Notes under the pieces: generated by a model
What the model was told of the DNA's origin: nothing
Databases searched by the model: none
The model's input: only the letters and a program-made list of their open reading frames with translations
NCBI GenBank assembly: GCA_025435555.1
Contig: JAIWWG010000103.1
Location: 35,522 to 99,521 of the forward strand
Origin: Chytriomyces cf. hyalinus JEL632
Taxonomy: Eukaryota; Chytridiomycota; Chytridiomycetes; Chytridiales; Chytriomycetaceae
DNA length: 64,000 bases
Reading direction: 5' to 3'
Shown: piece by piece, positions 45,533 to 55,947 of the stretch
Layout: each line of letters begins with the position of its first letter
Position numbering within the stretch: position 1 is the stretch's first letter
Made by a program: the position numbers and the translations under genes

Positions 45533-45790
45533 TCGCTGCAAGTTTTTGAGCGCTGTTGGGGCTGCAGACATGATCATTGTTTCCCCAGCATGTGGAAACA
45601 GCGCCATCTGCATTATCACATCATTAGGATCACTGACAGGAGGAAATACGATCAATAAACGCGTATTCATTCAGTCTTTACACGCTCTTTTTCCGGTTTG
45701 AGCTGGAGCAACTTTCCCATCATATGATCGAACGCGTATTTATTCAACGAAGCAGCAGATGAATTTACTCGCAATGAAATCACCTTAAGA
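45515..45790 (-). other. Minus-strand coding-like exons left of the repeat island
   Basis: The minus strand has an open segment at 45681-45790 (SLNKYAFDHMMGKLLQLKPE) ending at a good donor (CGT|GTAAAG), a 48-nt gap, an acceptor (TCCTGTCAG) and an exon at 45515-45632 (MQMALFPHAGETMIMSA...LQRLHPF, stop). The two do not close in the same frame at this junction. They could be the 3' end of a gene whose 5' part lies to the right, on the far side of the island. Confidence 0.35.
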
Positions 45791-45836
45791 CCGATGAAGT
45801 CTTAAGGAACGATGAACTCTTTCAATAAACTAGTGG

Positions 45837-46381
45837 TGAAGTGCAAGTAATGTTGGATGCGAATATGGTTTTATTGACACAACGCTCCAAAACCAACTCC
45901 CACCAGACTCGACTCTTCGATATTCCCATAAACTTTCCGTGCAGACTCCACCCATTTGTATCCTTCAGTTATTCCTCTCGACGGCGCCATTGATTTTGTT
46001 GCAAAAGCACAAGCCCATTGATGCTTGATGCTTGCCCGTGCAGTTTGTTTTTTGGCTTGTTGTTGGCCCGTTCATGCCGCTTGTGTAGGTTTGGTGCTTG
46101 TGTTGTGCTTTCCGTTCCAAGTGACCCCGGTGTATGATGATGTTGTTGTTTGAGAGAGAGAGCTATGCATGATGGAGTGGTCCCTGAACGGGCAAACAAG
46201 AGCCGGGAATGTTTCATCATTTGGGTGCCACTTTTTTAAGGACGTGCTGCATCAAACACGCTTGCCACTCCACGGACGGGATTGCGGAGGGCAAAAAGGT
46301 GGGGAAAACCGGGGATCGCGGCATGATTCAAGAATCAAGCGGCAGGGGAGGGAAGGACTCGTCATCAGAGATGATCGAGCC
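45837..46381. repeat. Long direct repeat, left copy
   Basis: This segment aligns with 51877-52490 in the same orientation. The right about 215 bp (from CATGCATGATGGAGTGG to GATGATCGAGCC) are more than 90% identical by eye; the left part is diverged, with small insertions and deletions. No ORF is long enough for a transposase. No terminal inverted repeats or target-site duplications were found. Confidence 0.9.
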
Positions 46382-46980
46382 GATAAAATATATGTGGCAG
46401 CCGCAGCGAAGCAGCCGCCATTTTGGAAGTATGAATGTTTGGGGTTGAGTTTGGATGGTTGAATGTGAGAGCGGATGGTCTGCTTTTATGCGTTTTTTTG
46501 TTTGTTTTGGGCCCCCCCGGTCTGAACGCACCAATCCGAATGCGAGAAGCGACTGCGCACGGCTTTGCTGATGCTGCGGTGGAGGTGCGACGCCGTGATT
46601 TAGACGAGAAGTTGATGATGGGTCCGTCTCGCACTGGCCGTCGAGAGCCACGCGTGAACGCGTCTCTGCGATGCACCCGAGGCAGTCCAAGCATTTGGAC
46701 CCCACCCCCACGAGTGAGTCAGGTGACGTTCTTGGCTGTTAAATTTTATAAAGTGTGGGGTAAATATATTCCAATTTATATTTAACCTTATTATTTTAAG
46801 TAAATTATACATTCTCGCTGCGAGACCATCGTCAGCATCGATTGCGTTAGAAACTAACACGATATACAATGCATGAATTGAGCGTAAATGGTTGGTTTTA
46901 TTCAAATGGTTTAGATGTGGGCCTGCAAGTCACGGACATGAAATTGATATAAAAGTCATGGGTCTCTTCGCCGTCAAGTT
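46382..46980. other. Stretch without a supportable gene
   Basis: A plus-strand ORF of about 116 codons (46435-46785) is Arg-rich and has no recognisable domain or splice sites. The remainder is AT-rich and lies downstream of the pseudogene at 46981. Confidence 0.45.
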
Positions 46981-47806
46981 TTAGTACGCAGCGCATTGGT
47001 CGCAAAAAGTCTCGCACTTGCACTTGCCCGAGCGAGGACTTCCAGCATACACTCCCGAATATTCAAAGCGCACCTTGTGCTGAAAGCGGAAACCCTCAGT
47101 CACCTCCTGACAGTGTGGATGAGCTCCCTCGTCAAGCGTAACACCAAATGGAACTGCCCAAGACATGTTGGCCAAGTAGCTAATGTCCATGGTGGAGAAC
47201 ACTGTGTTTAGATGGTACGTGAGACTTTTCTCCAACACAAAGTTGCCGCCTTGCACAGCCCCAGGCAAAGTTCCACTCGGCGTCAGTTTGCCCAGTCGAT
47301 GGGTTGTACTTGCCATCAAAGTACTCTTCACCCCCGCAGCTTGTTTCTCCCAAGCAGCCTCCATCAGCTGTGTAGTACGACTTGCCCTGTGTCGGGTATG
47401 TGTACGCGTAGTTTCGTACGGGTCCATTCTCGGGTCTGATTATCGTGCCAGTGCCGTTCAAAATAAGATTGTCCTGCCACAGTGCATACACGCCGCGGGG
47501 GTAAATCATGTCTGGGATGTACACGTCGCTGTCCGCACTCGAGGCCACAACGAGCGTAGATACTTGCTCATCGCGTCGAATCAACATGTTGAGGGTCCCA
47601 TCGATCACCGTCGCGGTGACGTTGGATCCTCATGGGGTCAGCAGAGTCTGGTTGTCTAGGCCGAGCAGCGCGCTGATCTTACGTCTGACTACAGTTGCGA
47701 GAGAGTCTGAGCTATATGGGGTGGTTGGGAAGTAGCAGGACGGGTTGGATTCCCAGAAGGTGTTGGCAACCAGCATGGGCCGAACAGATGCGGGGTTCAT
47801 TGGCAT
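46981..47806 (-). pseudogene. Broken gene for a Cys-containing, probably glycosylated protein
   Basis: From an ATG at 47806 the frame reads through VANTFWESNPSCYFPTTPYSS and DNQTLLTP to an in-frame TGA near 47631, then continues as GSNVTATVIDGTLNMLIRR for about 120 residues (YIPDMIYPRGVYALWQDN, GGCLGETSCGGEEYFDGKY). Near 47290, at a GGGG run, the reading must shift one frame to continue as VQGGNFVLEKSLTYHLN, MSWAVPFGVTLDEGAHPHC and a Cys-rich end (CKCETFCDQC). There are several N-glycosylation sequons. One stop plus one frameshift argue for decay. Family unknown. Confidence 0.65.
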
Positions 47807-48239
47807 TCTCTTCTGTCTGAAAATTGGACTGATTTGTAAATAATTTCAAACGCGACTCAACTTGTTTCCTTTTGCGTGTGCCCAGCCAGCTGTTAACTGA
47901 ATGCGCGAGTGTTTGTGTGGGAGTGTGGGTATGTTTAAACACTTTCAACATTGAAATCTCCACTTTCCACTTCCACGTCTCTGCCAATTGTGCACTTGAG
48001 ATTGTGTGGCAACTGGCGCGTGTGTGTAACAACTCATCTGCTTCTGCCGCTCTGCACAAGTGACTCAACCCCGACTTTCCATTAATCAAATGCCGCAAAG
48101 CAATTCTCTCTCCGACGAGCTTTGCAAACAGGCTGACTCTCACACGTACACAACTCACTCCGTCCACAGACTGGATCAGACTGGATCAGAGTTGGATTAA
48201 GATCAGAGTGAGGTAAGATGGCAGTGTCCTTGTTTTCCT
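47807..48239. other. Intergenic stretch with a short tandem repeat
   Basis: No gene is seen. Near 48169-48195 the 10-mer ACTGGATCAG occurs twice in tandem followed by a diverged third unit. The region separates the pseudogene from the stop codon of taf9. Confidence 0.6.
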
Positions 48240-48850
48240 TCAAGGTCTTCCAATGCTATACTGACTTCCAAAGGGGAGAGGGACCCTCTTTTCTACGGTA
48301 GAAAGCGATTGGACACTGTTGGCATGTTTCAAATGCGTAAGCTCAAGTTCAAGGGCAAATTCATCAAACCTGTACATTCCCACAATTCGCAAAAAAAAAA
48401 AAAAAACACAGGACAAAAAAAAAATCGCACACCTCTTTCGACGGAGCACCGGTGAACGAATGCGACATTTTTGCTTCGACGGCCAATCGCACATCGTCCG
48501 CGTCAATCTCGGTCCTTCCAGCATGGTCCGCAAAGAGCTGGGCATCCGCGACCACATCCAGCACGTATCCTTTTGAATATAAAACAAGCGATAATAATTA
48601 ATGCGATTGCTTCGGTGTTGTTCGGTCGAGGGTTTTAACGTACGATGGACAAGCTCCATCAGCTTCGGCAGGACTGCTGGCTGGTAGTCGGTGACATCCA
48701 TGGCCTGCATGATTAGAGATACGATTCGAGCATTCCGCGGTAGTTCGAGTGGTTCCTGATGTTGCTGTTGCTGTTGTTGAGACTGGCTCGAAGGTGCGTC
48801 ATCATATTTTTCTCCACTTCAAAAAAATAACCTCCAAAAGCAGATCCATA
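48240..48850 (-). CDS. taf9: Transcription factor TFIID subunit TAF9 (histone fold)
   Basis: The histone fold is assembled from an exon ending near 48644 (LPRNARIVSLIMQAM, TDYQPAVLPKLMELVHR), an exon at 48431-48569 (YVLDVVADAQLFADHAG, EIDADDVRLAVEAKMSHSF) and a last exon at 48240-48369 (FDEFALELELTHLK...VPLPFG). The order and the ADDVRLA helix match TAF9, which pairs with TAF6 in TFIID and SAGA. A CAG-repeat (poly-Gln) precedes the fold. The initiation codon could not be fixed: the frame stays open into the promoter of the divergent gene at 48874, so a short upstream exon is likely. Confidence 0.85.
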
Positions 48851-48873
48851 AATATCCCCCCACGGAAACCGCA

Positions 48874-51006
48874 ATGTCTTGCCGCAACTGTAAACTCAGT
48901 GGCACCGCCTGTGACCGTGTCCAGCCGTGCTGTATCAACTGTGCGACAGTCGGTGCCAAGTGCAGCTACGGTGTGGCCATGCGATGCCAGCGTTGTCGCA
49001 AGCAGCACCGCAAGTGCGACATGGTCAGTCGCCCTGATCTCCTCTTGATCATACCTCCGCCCTCCCATCCGTTAAACACACTATTTCTCACCGTTGTCAC
49101 GATATCTCTTCACTTTACACCATCCAACGCCAACCCTCACGCCGAAACGACAGTCCCTACCAACCTGCGCCAACTGTTTCAAAGCCAACGCCTCCTGCTA
49201 CTACGACGACGCAGACATGTTACAAAAAATCATCCACCTGACAACCAGTGCGAACATGGAACTCAACTACAACGAAAAGGACGCTAGACTCGTTGATCCG
49301 GACTTGGTGCCTTCTTACAAGGACTATGCCTTGCTAGTGGCGCATCCAGCTGGAAATGGAGGGTTCATTGATTGGGACGCGTTTATGGAAAATTTCTTTT
49401 TGGAGCCGCCGCCGTTGAGGCTGGTGTTTTGTGCACACTCGGCGCAAATGTATCAATCTGATTTGAACCTGTCGGAGATGGAGGTGCTTGCGTATTACCG
49501 GCGAGCGAGGAAGGCTGTGCAGCAGAATCTGGATAAACCGTCTCTGAGGATGGTTCAGGCGTTGCTTTACCTGATGCTGCTCGCGGATGGTAAAAAAAAA
49601 TCTCGTGTTTAACAAGACAAAAACTAAACGCTCTTGCAACCCGTTAAACCAGACAATGGCGAGTCGGACTTTGCCGATATGGTGTTTGAAGCGGCTGTAC
49701 GCATGATTCTGAAGCTTCGCATGGATGTCGACCCTGACGTTTCGGACGCGTTGTCGAATTTATCAGAAAGCCAAAAAGACGAGCAGCGAATTATATACTG
49801 CTACTGCGCATATATGCTCAAGAGTGCGTACCCCATAAAAGAGAATACTGTTTGTGATTTCGTGTGAGTGGCTGCTGACTACGCTTTTGTATTTTTACAG
49901 ACAAACGGGCCGTCGGCAAAATACCGCACTTTCGAGTACAGATGCCCTTGAGCCAGATAAAGATGCCTCATCATATGGCCGCGCTTCCAATCTTATCGGA
50001 ACTGTGCAGCTTCTTTGCAGACTGCCGCGAGGTCCACACCGCCATCCCAGACTCTGTCGATTCGCTCATCAGGTCTCCGAAGCTTTTACAGCTGCATGTC
50101 CAGATCGCGTCCATCTTTTGCAGCTTTAAGCCCGACGAAATCTTGATGCCTTCAGACGAAAAGAAACCACTGGCCCATATTTTCAAAGACTTTTCCGAAC
50201 GGCTCAGCCGCAAAGTATTGATGATTGATAAAAACAACCTCGTCTTTGCATCTCACGAGTACTTTACTGCCATTTGCCTTCTACACCGCCCTCGCATGTA
50301 CCTACTGGCCCATTTACCGCCCAACTCGCCCATCTTTCAAATGTATGGGCAAGAACTTGAAACTTCTCTCTTGGAAGCAACAAACGCAGCCCAACATGCT
50401 GCACTCGTATCCACATTCCAATGGCTCGCAACAAAAGGACTGCCACCAAACGAGGCATGGATCCAAACTGTAGGAAGTTTCGAAGTCCCTCAAGTATTTT
50501 CAGCGTGGTCTTGGGATTGGGCGGATGGGATGCGGTTTCTGGAAGTTGCCACGACGCTATGGTTTGCTCTGTGTCGCGTTCCAGCTGTGTGGTTGAACCG
50601 GATCCAGTTTGACCGTGTTGCCGCGCAACAAGGGTTGGGAGTGATTCTGGAGTGTTGTAAAACGGTGGATGAGGGGTTGAGGACTGGGGTTGATTATATG
50701 AGTAGTAAGGAGAGTGAGGTGCGATGGAGACCGACTCTCATGACTCCTGTTGTGCAATGTATTACTCAAATGGTGCTTGAGGTGGCTGGTGTGGCTGGTG
50801 CGTCTGTAAATTCTGTTGAAGTGGCAATGAGCGTGATGAGCATCAGTGATCAGGATGGGGATCTGGAGACAATCCGGACTGGGGACACGCCGTTGGCGCT
50901 GATGGGACTGCTGGGAGTTGAGATTATGGGCGGTGTCCGATGGAGAGCGCCATATGAAGAAGCGTGGCGGCGATATTGGATTGAGGTTCAAAATGGGCGG
51001 TATTAA
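48874..51006 (+). CDS. Fungal transcription factor with two tandem Zn2Cys6 domains, 620 aa
   Basis: Four exons (48874-49023, 49154-49589, 49653-49823, 49901-51006). Residues 3-30 hold C-x2-C-x6-C-x6-C-x2-C-x6-C; residues 38-65 hold a second complete cluster with the same spacing, split by intron 1 between its third and fourth Cys. The rest is a helical fungal-specific middle homology domain (for example VFEAAVRMILKLRMDVDPD and FHYFTAICLLHRPRMYL-like blocks). No obvious acidic activation segment is seen. It would bind DNA in the nucleus. It is divergent from taf9 and lies 25 bp before the chagasin-like gene. Confidence 0.9.
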
Positions 51007-51031
51007 TCAATAAAATAATTACTTTTGAAAG

Positions 51032-51367
51032 ATGGAGTTTGTTGTGCCAGCCTCGGACGATGCAGCCACGTTCACGCTCACTGGGAGCAGCTTCTGCGTC
51101 GTGCTGGCCGGGAATGCCACCACTGGATACGCATGGATACTGGACCCGTTGGACGCAGACACGGCATCGGTTGTGACTCTTGCGGGAGATGTGTATGCCG
51201 CGAATACACAGCCGCAACTCGTGGGTGGCGGTGGCACACACAAATTCTCGTTCGCAGTCAATGGCGCATCTGCGCATCGAACGGCACTGAAGCTCACATT
51301 TTTGTACAAGAGAGTGTGGGAGGCGGATCCAGTGCGCACAGTGCGAGTTGTCATCAATCGAGAGTGA
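51032..51367 (+). CDS. Chagasin-family cysteine protease inhibitor (I42), 111 aa
   Basis: A single-exon gene of the typical length. The three binding loops of the chagasin fold are recognisable: GNATTGYAW (loop 1, usually NPTTGY), VGGGGTHKFSF (loop 2, GxG) and KRVWEADP (loop 3, usually RPWE). The family inhibits papain-type (clan CA) proteases. There is no signal peptide, so it would act in the cytoplasm unless exported otherwise. The start codon lies only 25 bp after the stop of the Zn2Cys6 gene; TAATAAA-like signals lie downstream. Confidence 0.85.
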   Translation: MEFVVPASDDAATFTLTGSSFCVVLAGNATTGYAWILDPLDADTASVVTLAGDVYAANTQPQLVGGGGTHKFSFAVNGASAHRTALKLTFLYKRVWEADPVRTVRVVINRE

Positions 51368-51876
51368 TTCATTGAAAGAGCTGCGTGATAGCTACTTAGC
51401 CGACTATGACCAATAAATAAACGCGAACGCTTTGTGTATTTGTTCATGCACGTTTCCCTTTGGCTCGTACGCAGTCGACCTCACAAAAACCAGCATAAAA
51501 AGGGGCCGCCTCTTTCCCCAGTAAAAATTCCATCCTGCACAGGGAGCAAAAAAGGGACATCTGTGAAGTTTCGACTGAGATTTCCAATTTTGCTAGTTGC
51601 AAACTATATCCATCTCTCTTCCGCAGCCTCAGTCTTCACTGACAAGGCGGCGGCAATTTTTGGAACACCCATTCCCCTTGCATCTGCCCTGGCTCCTTCG
51701 GGTGTCGGCGGTGTGCTCTTTCCTTTGACAACAAATGATGAAAAGCTCCACTCCAAGTCTGCCGTCTTCCACCTCAGTTTGAGAACAACAAATAAAAAGG
51801 GACATCAGATACACGTGACCAAAGCGAAGGCAATGGCGAGGTTCGCTAGTGCTTCTTTCATCTCTTGATATAAAAA
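51368..51876. other. Stretch without a supportable gene
   Basis: A plus-strand ORF of 144 codons (51434-51868) begins with a non-ATG codon in part and has no recognisable domain; its middle contains a hydrophobic segment. I regard it as chance. The stretch ends where the right repeat starts. Confidence 0.4.
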
Positions 51877-52490
51877 TACAAGTATTGTTGGACGCGAATA
51901 TATTTTTATTCCGAATGCGCAGACACGCGCTCCAAGGAATTAAAGGCGATCCAAGGCCAAAGAACCAATCCCCACCAGACCTGACTTTATCATTACACCC
52001 CACCATCCAACAGCAACTTCCCATACAGAATCCACCCATTTGTTTCCTTTGTTGATGTTTCACTTGTTGACTTCGTTGCAAAACATGCCTCCGTTGATGC
52101 TTGATGCCTGCCGTGTGGATCCCGTGTAGTTTTTTTTTTTTTTGGACTTGTTGTTGGGCCCATTCTTGCCGCTTGCTTAGGTTTGGTCTTGTGTTGTATT
52201 TTCCGTCGCAAGGGACCCTGGTGGATGGTGTTGTGGTTGCGTTCAACGTGTTGTATGTTTTGGAGAGAGGGCCATGCATGATGGAGTGGTCCCTGAATGG
52301 GCAAACAAGAGCGGGGACTGTTTCATCATTTGGGTACCACTTTTTTGAGGACGTGCTGCATCAAACACACTTGCCACTCCACGGACGGGATTGCGGAGGG
52401 CAAAAAGGTGGGAAAACCGGGGATCGCGGCATGATTCAAGAATCAAGCGGCAGGGGAGGGAAGGACTCGTCATCCGAAGATGATCGAGCC
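51877..52490. repeat. Long direct repeat, right copy, at the break in sec8
   Basis: The partner of 45837-46381. The shared 3' border (GATGATCGAGCC) is at 52490; immediately right of it the sec8 reading frame starts. The copy is about 70 bp longer than the left one because of insertions near 51920-52000 and 52230-52260, plus a T-run at 52129. Confidence 0.9.
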
Positions 52491-54965
52491 AATTGCAAAT
52501 GGAACTCAACTGGTGCGAAATCATGCACTCAATCTTTTGCACGAAATTCATTGTGGGTTTGAACGCAATCAGCACATTGTATAGATCAGGGCTGATGAGC
52601 AGCCGATGTCCTGCAGTGACAGCGTTTGCGTACTTGTCCACTATACCAGCTGAAGAGAGTGAGTGCTCGTCAGTCACAGCGATAGTCGCGTTGGAGAATG
52701 TTTGCGGTTCTTGTACTCCTCGCAGCTTCATGTATGCTGCCGTCATTTCCGCGTTTGGAGCTGTGGACAGTTTGAAGAGTTGCTAAAGTTCCAATTAGAT
52801 ATGGGGCTGATGCGGTACAGAAGAAGGCATGGAGGGTACCTTTTTTCCTTGGTCTTTTCCTTTGTACGATCTCTTTTCTTTGAGAACATCGTTCATGGAT
52901 ACAATTGCAGATTCAAAGTCCGTGGTCAGTGAGGTACGGGTCAAGTAGTTATAGAGGAGGGACTTGACCTGAGAATGAAAGAGCGTTTTGCGAGCCAGAA
53001 AGTCAGTGCGAAAAAAAAAAATGGGCTTACTTCGTTCTGGACAGTGCTCCAGACTTCTTGAATAGAATACACTGATTCAGAGAATAAGAGAAGCAGGGGT
53101 TCGCAGTCACACTCACATTCAACTGGGTGCACGTACTCTCCAATCTGGCAATTAAGCATCAAACAGAGAGCCAGGTTAAGAATATATGCAAGAAACCATG
53201 GTCAATAAATAGGTACCCGATTCTCGCGCAGCTCATGCACATACCGATGCGCCACAATGATGCACTCCATCTTTTCAAACAGGCAGCACAGAAGGTCGCG
53301 TAACACATACGCATCCTCGATCCTTTCTGACAGGCCGATGAGATCTTGCGCTCGTGAGCTGCCGCTCTTTTCGCCGTAGCGATGGCTCTTCTGCTGATCC
53401 GTTTCTTGGATCGTTCGTTCGGCTGTGTAAAAGAACTCCACCGATAGCATGTCTTTGAGAATCTGATGTTTCGGGTATTTAATGCTTGCTTTGACAGCAG
53501 CGTGCTTTAAGTACCTCCACGGCTTCCGGTAAGCGTCCGATAATGTGTAAGCACTCCACAATGATGCTCATGTAATGGAACGAATCCTGCTCTGGGTTCA
53601 AGTCCAGATCTTCGTGGAAGGCCTGTCATTTCTGCGTAAGTATTTGATTGCGCGTGGAACTGCCCGTCGCATACATGTGCATTTGTCTTTGTCGAGTGCG
53701 GCGATGTGTTTGACGAATTTGCGAGTCCTGCGAAAGAATGTCCCTCAGCTGTTTCTACACTACAACGAAAAAATGGTGGAAACTCACTCGCATCGGAGCT
53801 TCGATATGCGTACTCTGCCGCTGCCGCGTCTACGTCGCTGACTTGGACTTTTATTCGATCAAGACTGTGTGAGCTTTTCAGATAAATGTGGCTGTTGAGT
53901 TCGTCAATCAGGGTTTCGTGAAAGTTTTGGCGATATTGTTGTCGTTGAATGCTGGAGCCATGCTATGAAGACCGTACAAACCTTTTTCACTTCCTCCAGA
54001 TGCGAGCGAATGTTGAGCAGCGCGCCAATATCCACGTATTCAGACGAGCTTAGAGTTGCAAGCGAGTCCATGAGACACGTCACAGCCAGGTAAAAGTATT
54101 TTCCGGATATCAGCGATTCGATCTTGTCAGGGACACCCTGAAGGGTTTCGCTGTGAGTTCGAGAGCGTTAGCACGCCAACACACCGCCACCACCACTGCT
54201 TACATGGTTTCCAGAATGCTGATCATCTTCTTGCACTGGATACTCTTCACCCACAGCGGGAATATGTCAAACTTTTTGCTCTGCAGCAGTTCCTTGCACC
54301 ATTCTAACTCCGACTTCATCTCGCTGACCCTCTTTTGCGAATCTGGATCCAATAATCATCAGCATATATAAGCTGCGGAGAACCTGTCAGACCTGAGATG
54401 TTCTCCATGACCGTGCTGAATGTTTGGATGCTGTCGTTGAAGGCCTGGTGGTAATCTGCCCAATTCAAATAAGCGCGTCAACTTTCTCCACACCAACAGT
54501 GATCACAGCTACCATTCACGATAATGCCCATCACGGCTTCCAAGCGCTCATGCATTGCGTAAAACTTTTTTATGTCAAGTCCGTTTGCGGTGGAGTCGAG
54601 CAGCGAGAGTGCATGCGGCACTGGATTTAACAGGATTCGGGCATTGTTTTAAAACGCGAGAGTAATAAAATGAGATGCATCTCACGTTGATGTTCGACAT
54701 AAAGTCCCAGATGACCCTGACAGCGTCCATGACGGAGGTAACCTCCTTCGGCAGAGAAGTATCCGATTCATTCGACTGCTGTCCAGAAAACTTGCCGAGT
54801 TTCGTGTCTGCCAGTTCATCCTCGGAAACTGGTTTCAGAGAGTTGTTTGCTGCAGCATTGTTTTGGGCGTCGTCCCGCTCCTTGACGGAGTCTGTAAAAC
54901 ACACGAATCAGATTACCCATAATTGCTGTCATGTAAATTCACTTGATCGAACCTCCTGGCGGCAT
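52491..54965 (-). CDS. sec8: Exocyst subunit Sec8 (EXOC4), cut at its 3' end
   Basis: The first exons are 54953-54965 (MPPG) and 54686-54891. The N-terminal Sec8 domain is visible: VMDAVRVIWDFMSN, then VPHALSLLDSTANGLDIKKF, HQAFNDSIQTFSTVMENI, LEWCKELLQSKKFDIFPLW, KIESLISGKYFYLAV and TLIDELNSHIYLKSS. Further left come DSFHYMSIIVECLHIIGRLPEAV and EVWSTVQNE/VKSLLYNYLTRT. The last readable block is DLYNVLIAFKPTMNFVQKIEC, which runs into the repeat at 52490. Sec8 proteins are usually near 1000 residues; only about 600-650 can be placed here. Sec8 belongs to the complex tethering secretory vesicles to the plasma membrane. The junction between exons 2 and 3 (right end near 54620) does not close in frame with any acceptor I see. 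Confidence 0.75.
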
Positions 54966-54979
54966 TTTGCTGTTCTTGA

Positions 54980-55380
54980 CCGAGCTCCTTTGATTGGCAT
55001 CTGCGGCTTAAATGTGCTGGACCTCAAGATTTTTCAACTCGGCGGAGCTGAAGAAATTGGCGGGGCGAATGAAAATCGCTGGGAACCAAGCTCCCCGAAC
55101 TCATTATTCCTACCTGTCTATTCTGCACTCGAACAGCAATCGAAAATCTTTCAACCGAAATTAGTTCTCGCAATCAACGTTGCCGAAACAAGTATCACGG
55201 TTGAAAATCTATAAGTGCAATTGATCCTGGCTTCGTGAAGTAAAATACGTACGATTTGAAGCTTGCTATGGGTAATTTGGTTGTGATTCCCATCAGTTGC
55301 GCACAGGTGCGTCAGCGTGCTAGACGGGCTGGAAGCGCTGGGCCTGGGAAATGTTATCGGCTGTGGAGAGTGTTTGTCAC
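54980..55380 (+). pseudogene. Relic of a DEAH-box RNA helicase (Prp2/Prp22/DHX type)
   Basis: One frame has LFLPVYSALEQQSKIFQP and INVAETSITVENL (helicase motifs IV/V region). After a frame change and stop come IDPGFVK and, in another frame, [14 protein letters not shown], then [17 protein letters not shown], the motif VI of DEAH-box proteins with the first Gly of QRAGRAGR lost. Only about 120 residues of the C-terminal RecA domain remain, spread over frames. No N-terminal motifs are nearby. Confidence 0.75.
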
Positions 55381-55530
55381 ACTGTGGAGAGTGTCACTGA
55401 GTTTCAAAGGTGAAATTTCGGCAAATATGGTGCTGGGCGATTGTATTAGCATTGAGCCAAAATTGGTTGTTGAGGCTCCACGAGCATTCTTCAAAAGTCT
55501 GTTGTTCTTGTTTATTTCTTTTGGTTGAAG

Positions 55531-55947
55531 ATGGTTCCCAGCTCTCGCTCCAAACAAGAGATTTCGAAGCACAAGAGGCAGGAGAGGATCAGGCCTATGT
55601 ATCACCGTCATGAGAAGTCGAAAGAGTGGCGTATTGTTGAGCGTGGGAATAAAATGATCTCACAGTCGCGGAATCAAATGCCAGGGGAAGTGGCTTTGCC
55701 TCTTTCTTTTTTTTTTTTGGTGTGTTTCACATGGTTTTTCTTACCGACAACCAGAATGGCAATGCATCCAAGCTGAGATTGAAGATCTCTCGATTCGGAT
55801 TGCAGAGGCAGATAGCACTCTTGCAACGCTTAATGCGATGATGTTGGAGGGTTTGCAAAGCACAGACCCAACTCAGCAGCCGTCTGACGCCCTCATGAAC
55901 ATGTTTGGCCAAATCTTAGCTAGCGCAACAACGCTCGGAGCACTGTG
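55531..55947 (+). CDS. Possible small basic/coiled-coil protein
   Basis: An exon starting with ATG 55531 is Lys/Arg/His-rich (EISKHKRQERIRP, HEKSKEWRIVE). A 111-nt intron (donor GTGGGA, acceptor CAACCAG) would join it to an exon encoding QAEIEDLSIRIAEADSTLATL, a heptad-like coiled coil, and an Ala/Leu-rich end with a stop at 55947. The product would have about 100 residues. It directly follows the helicase relic, and function is unknown. Confidence 0.38.

Noticed and set aside
46169-46462. ORFs inside the long direct repeats as a possible transposase
   Set aside because: They are short, differ in frame between the two copies and show no catalytic motif.
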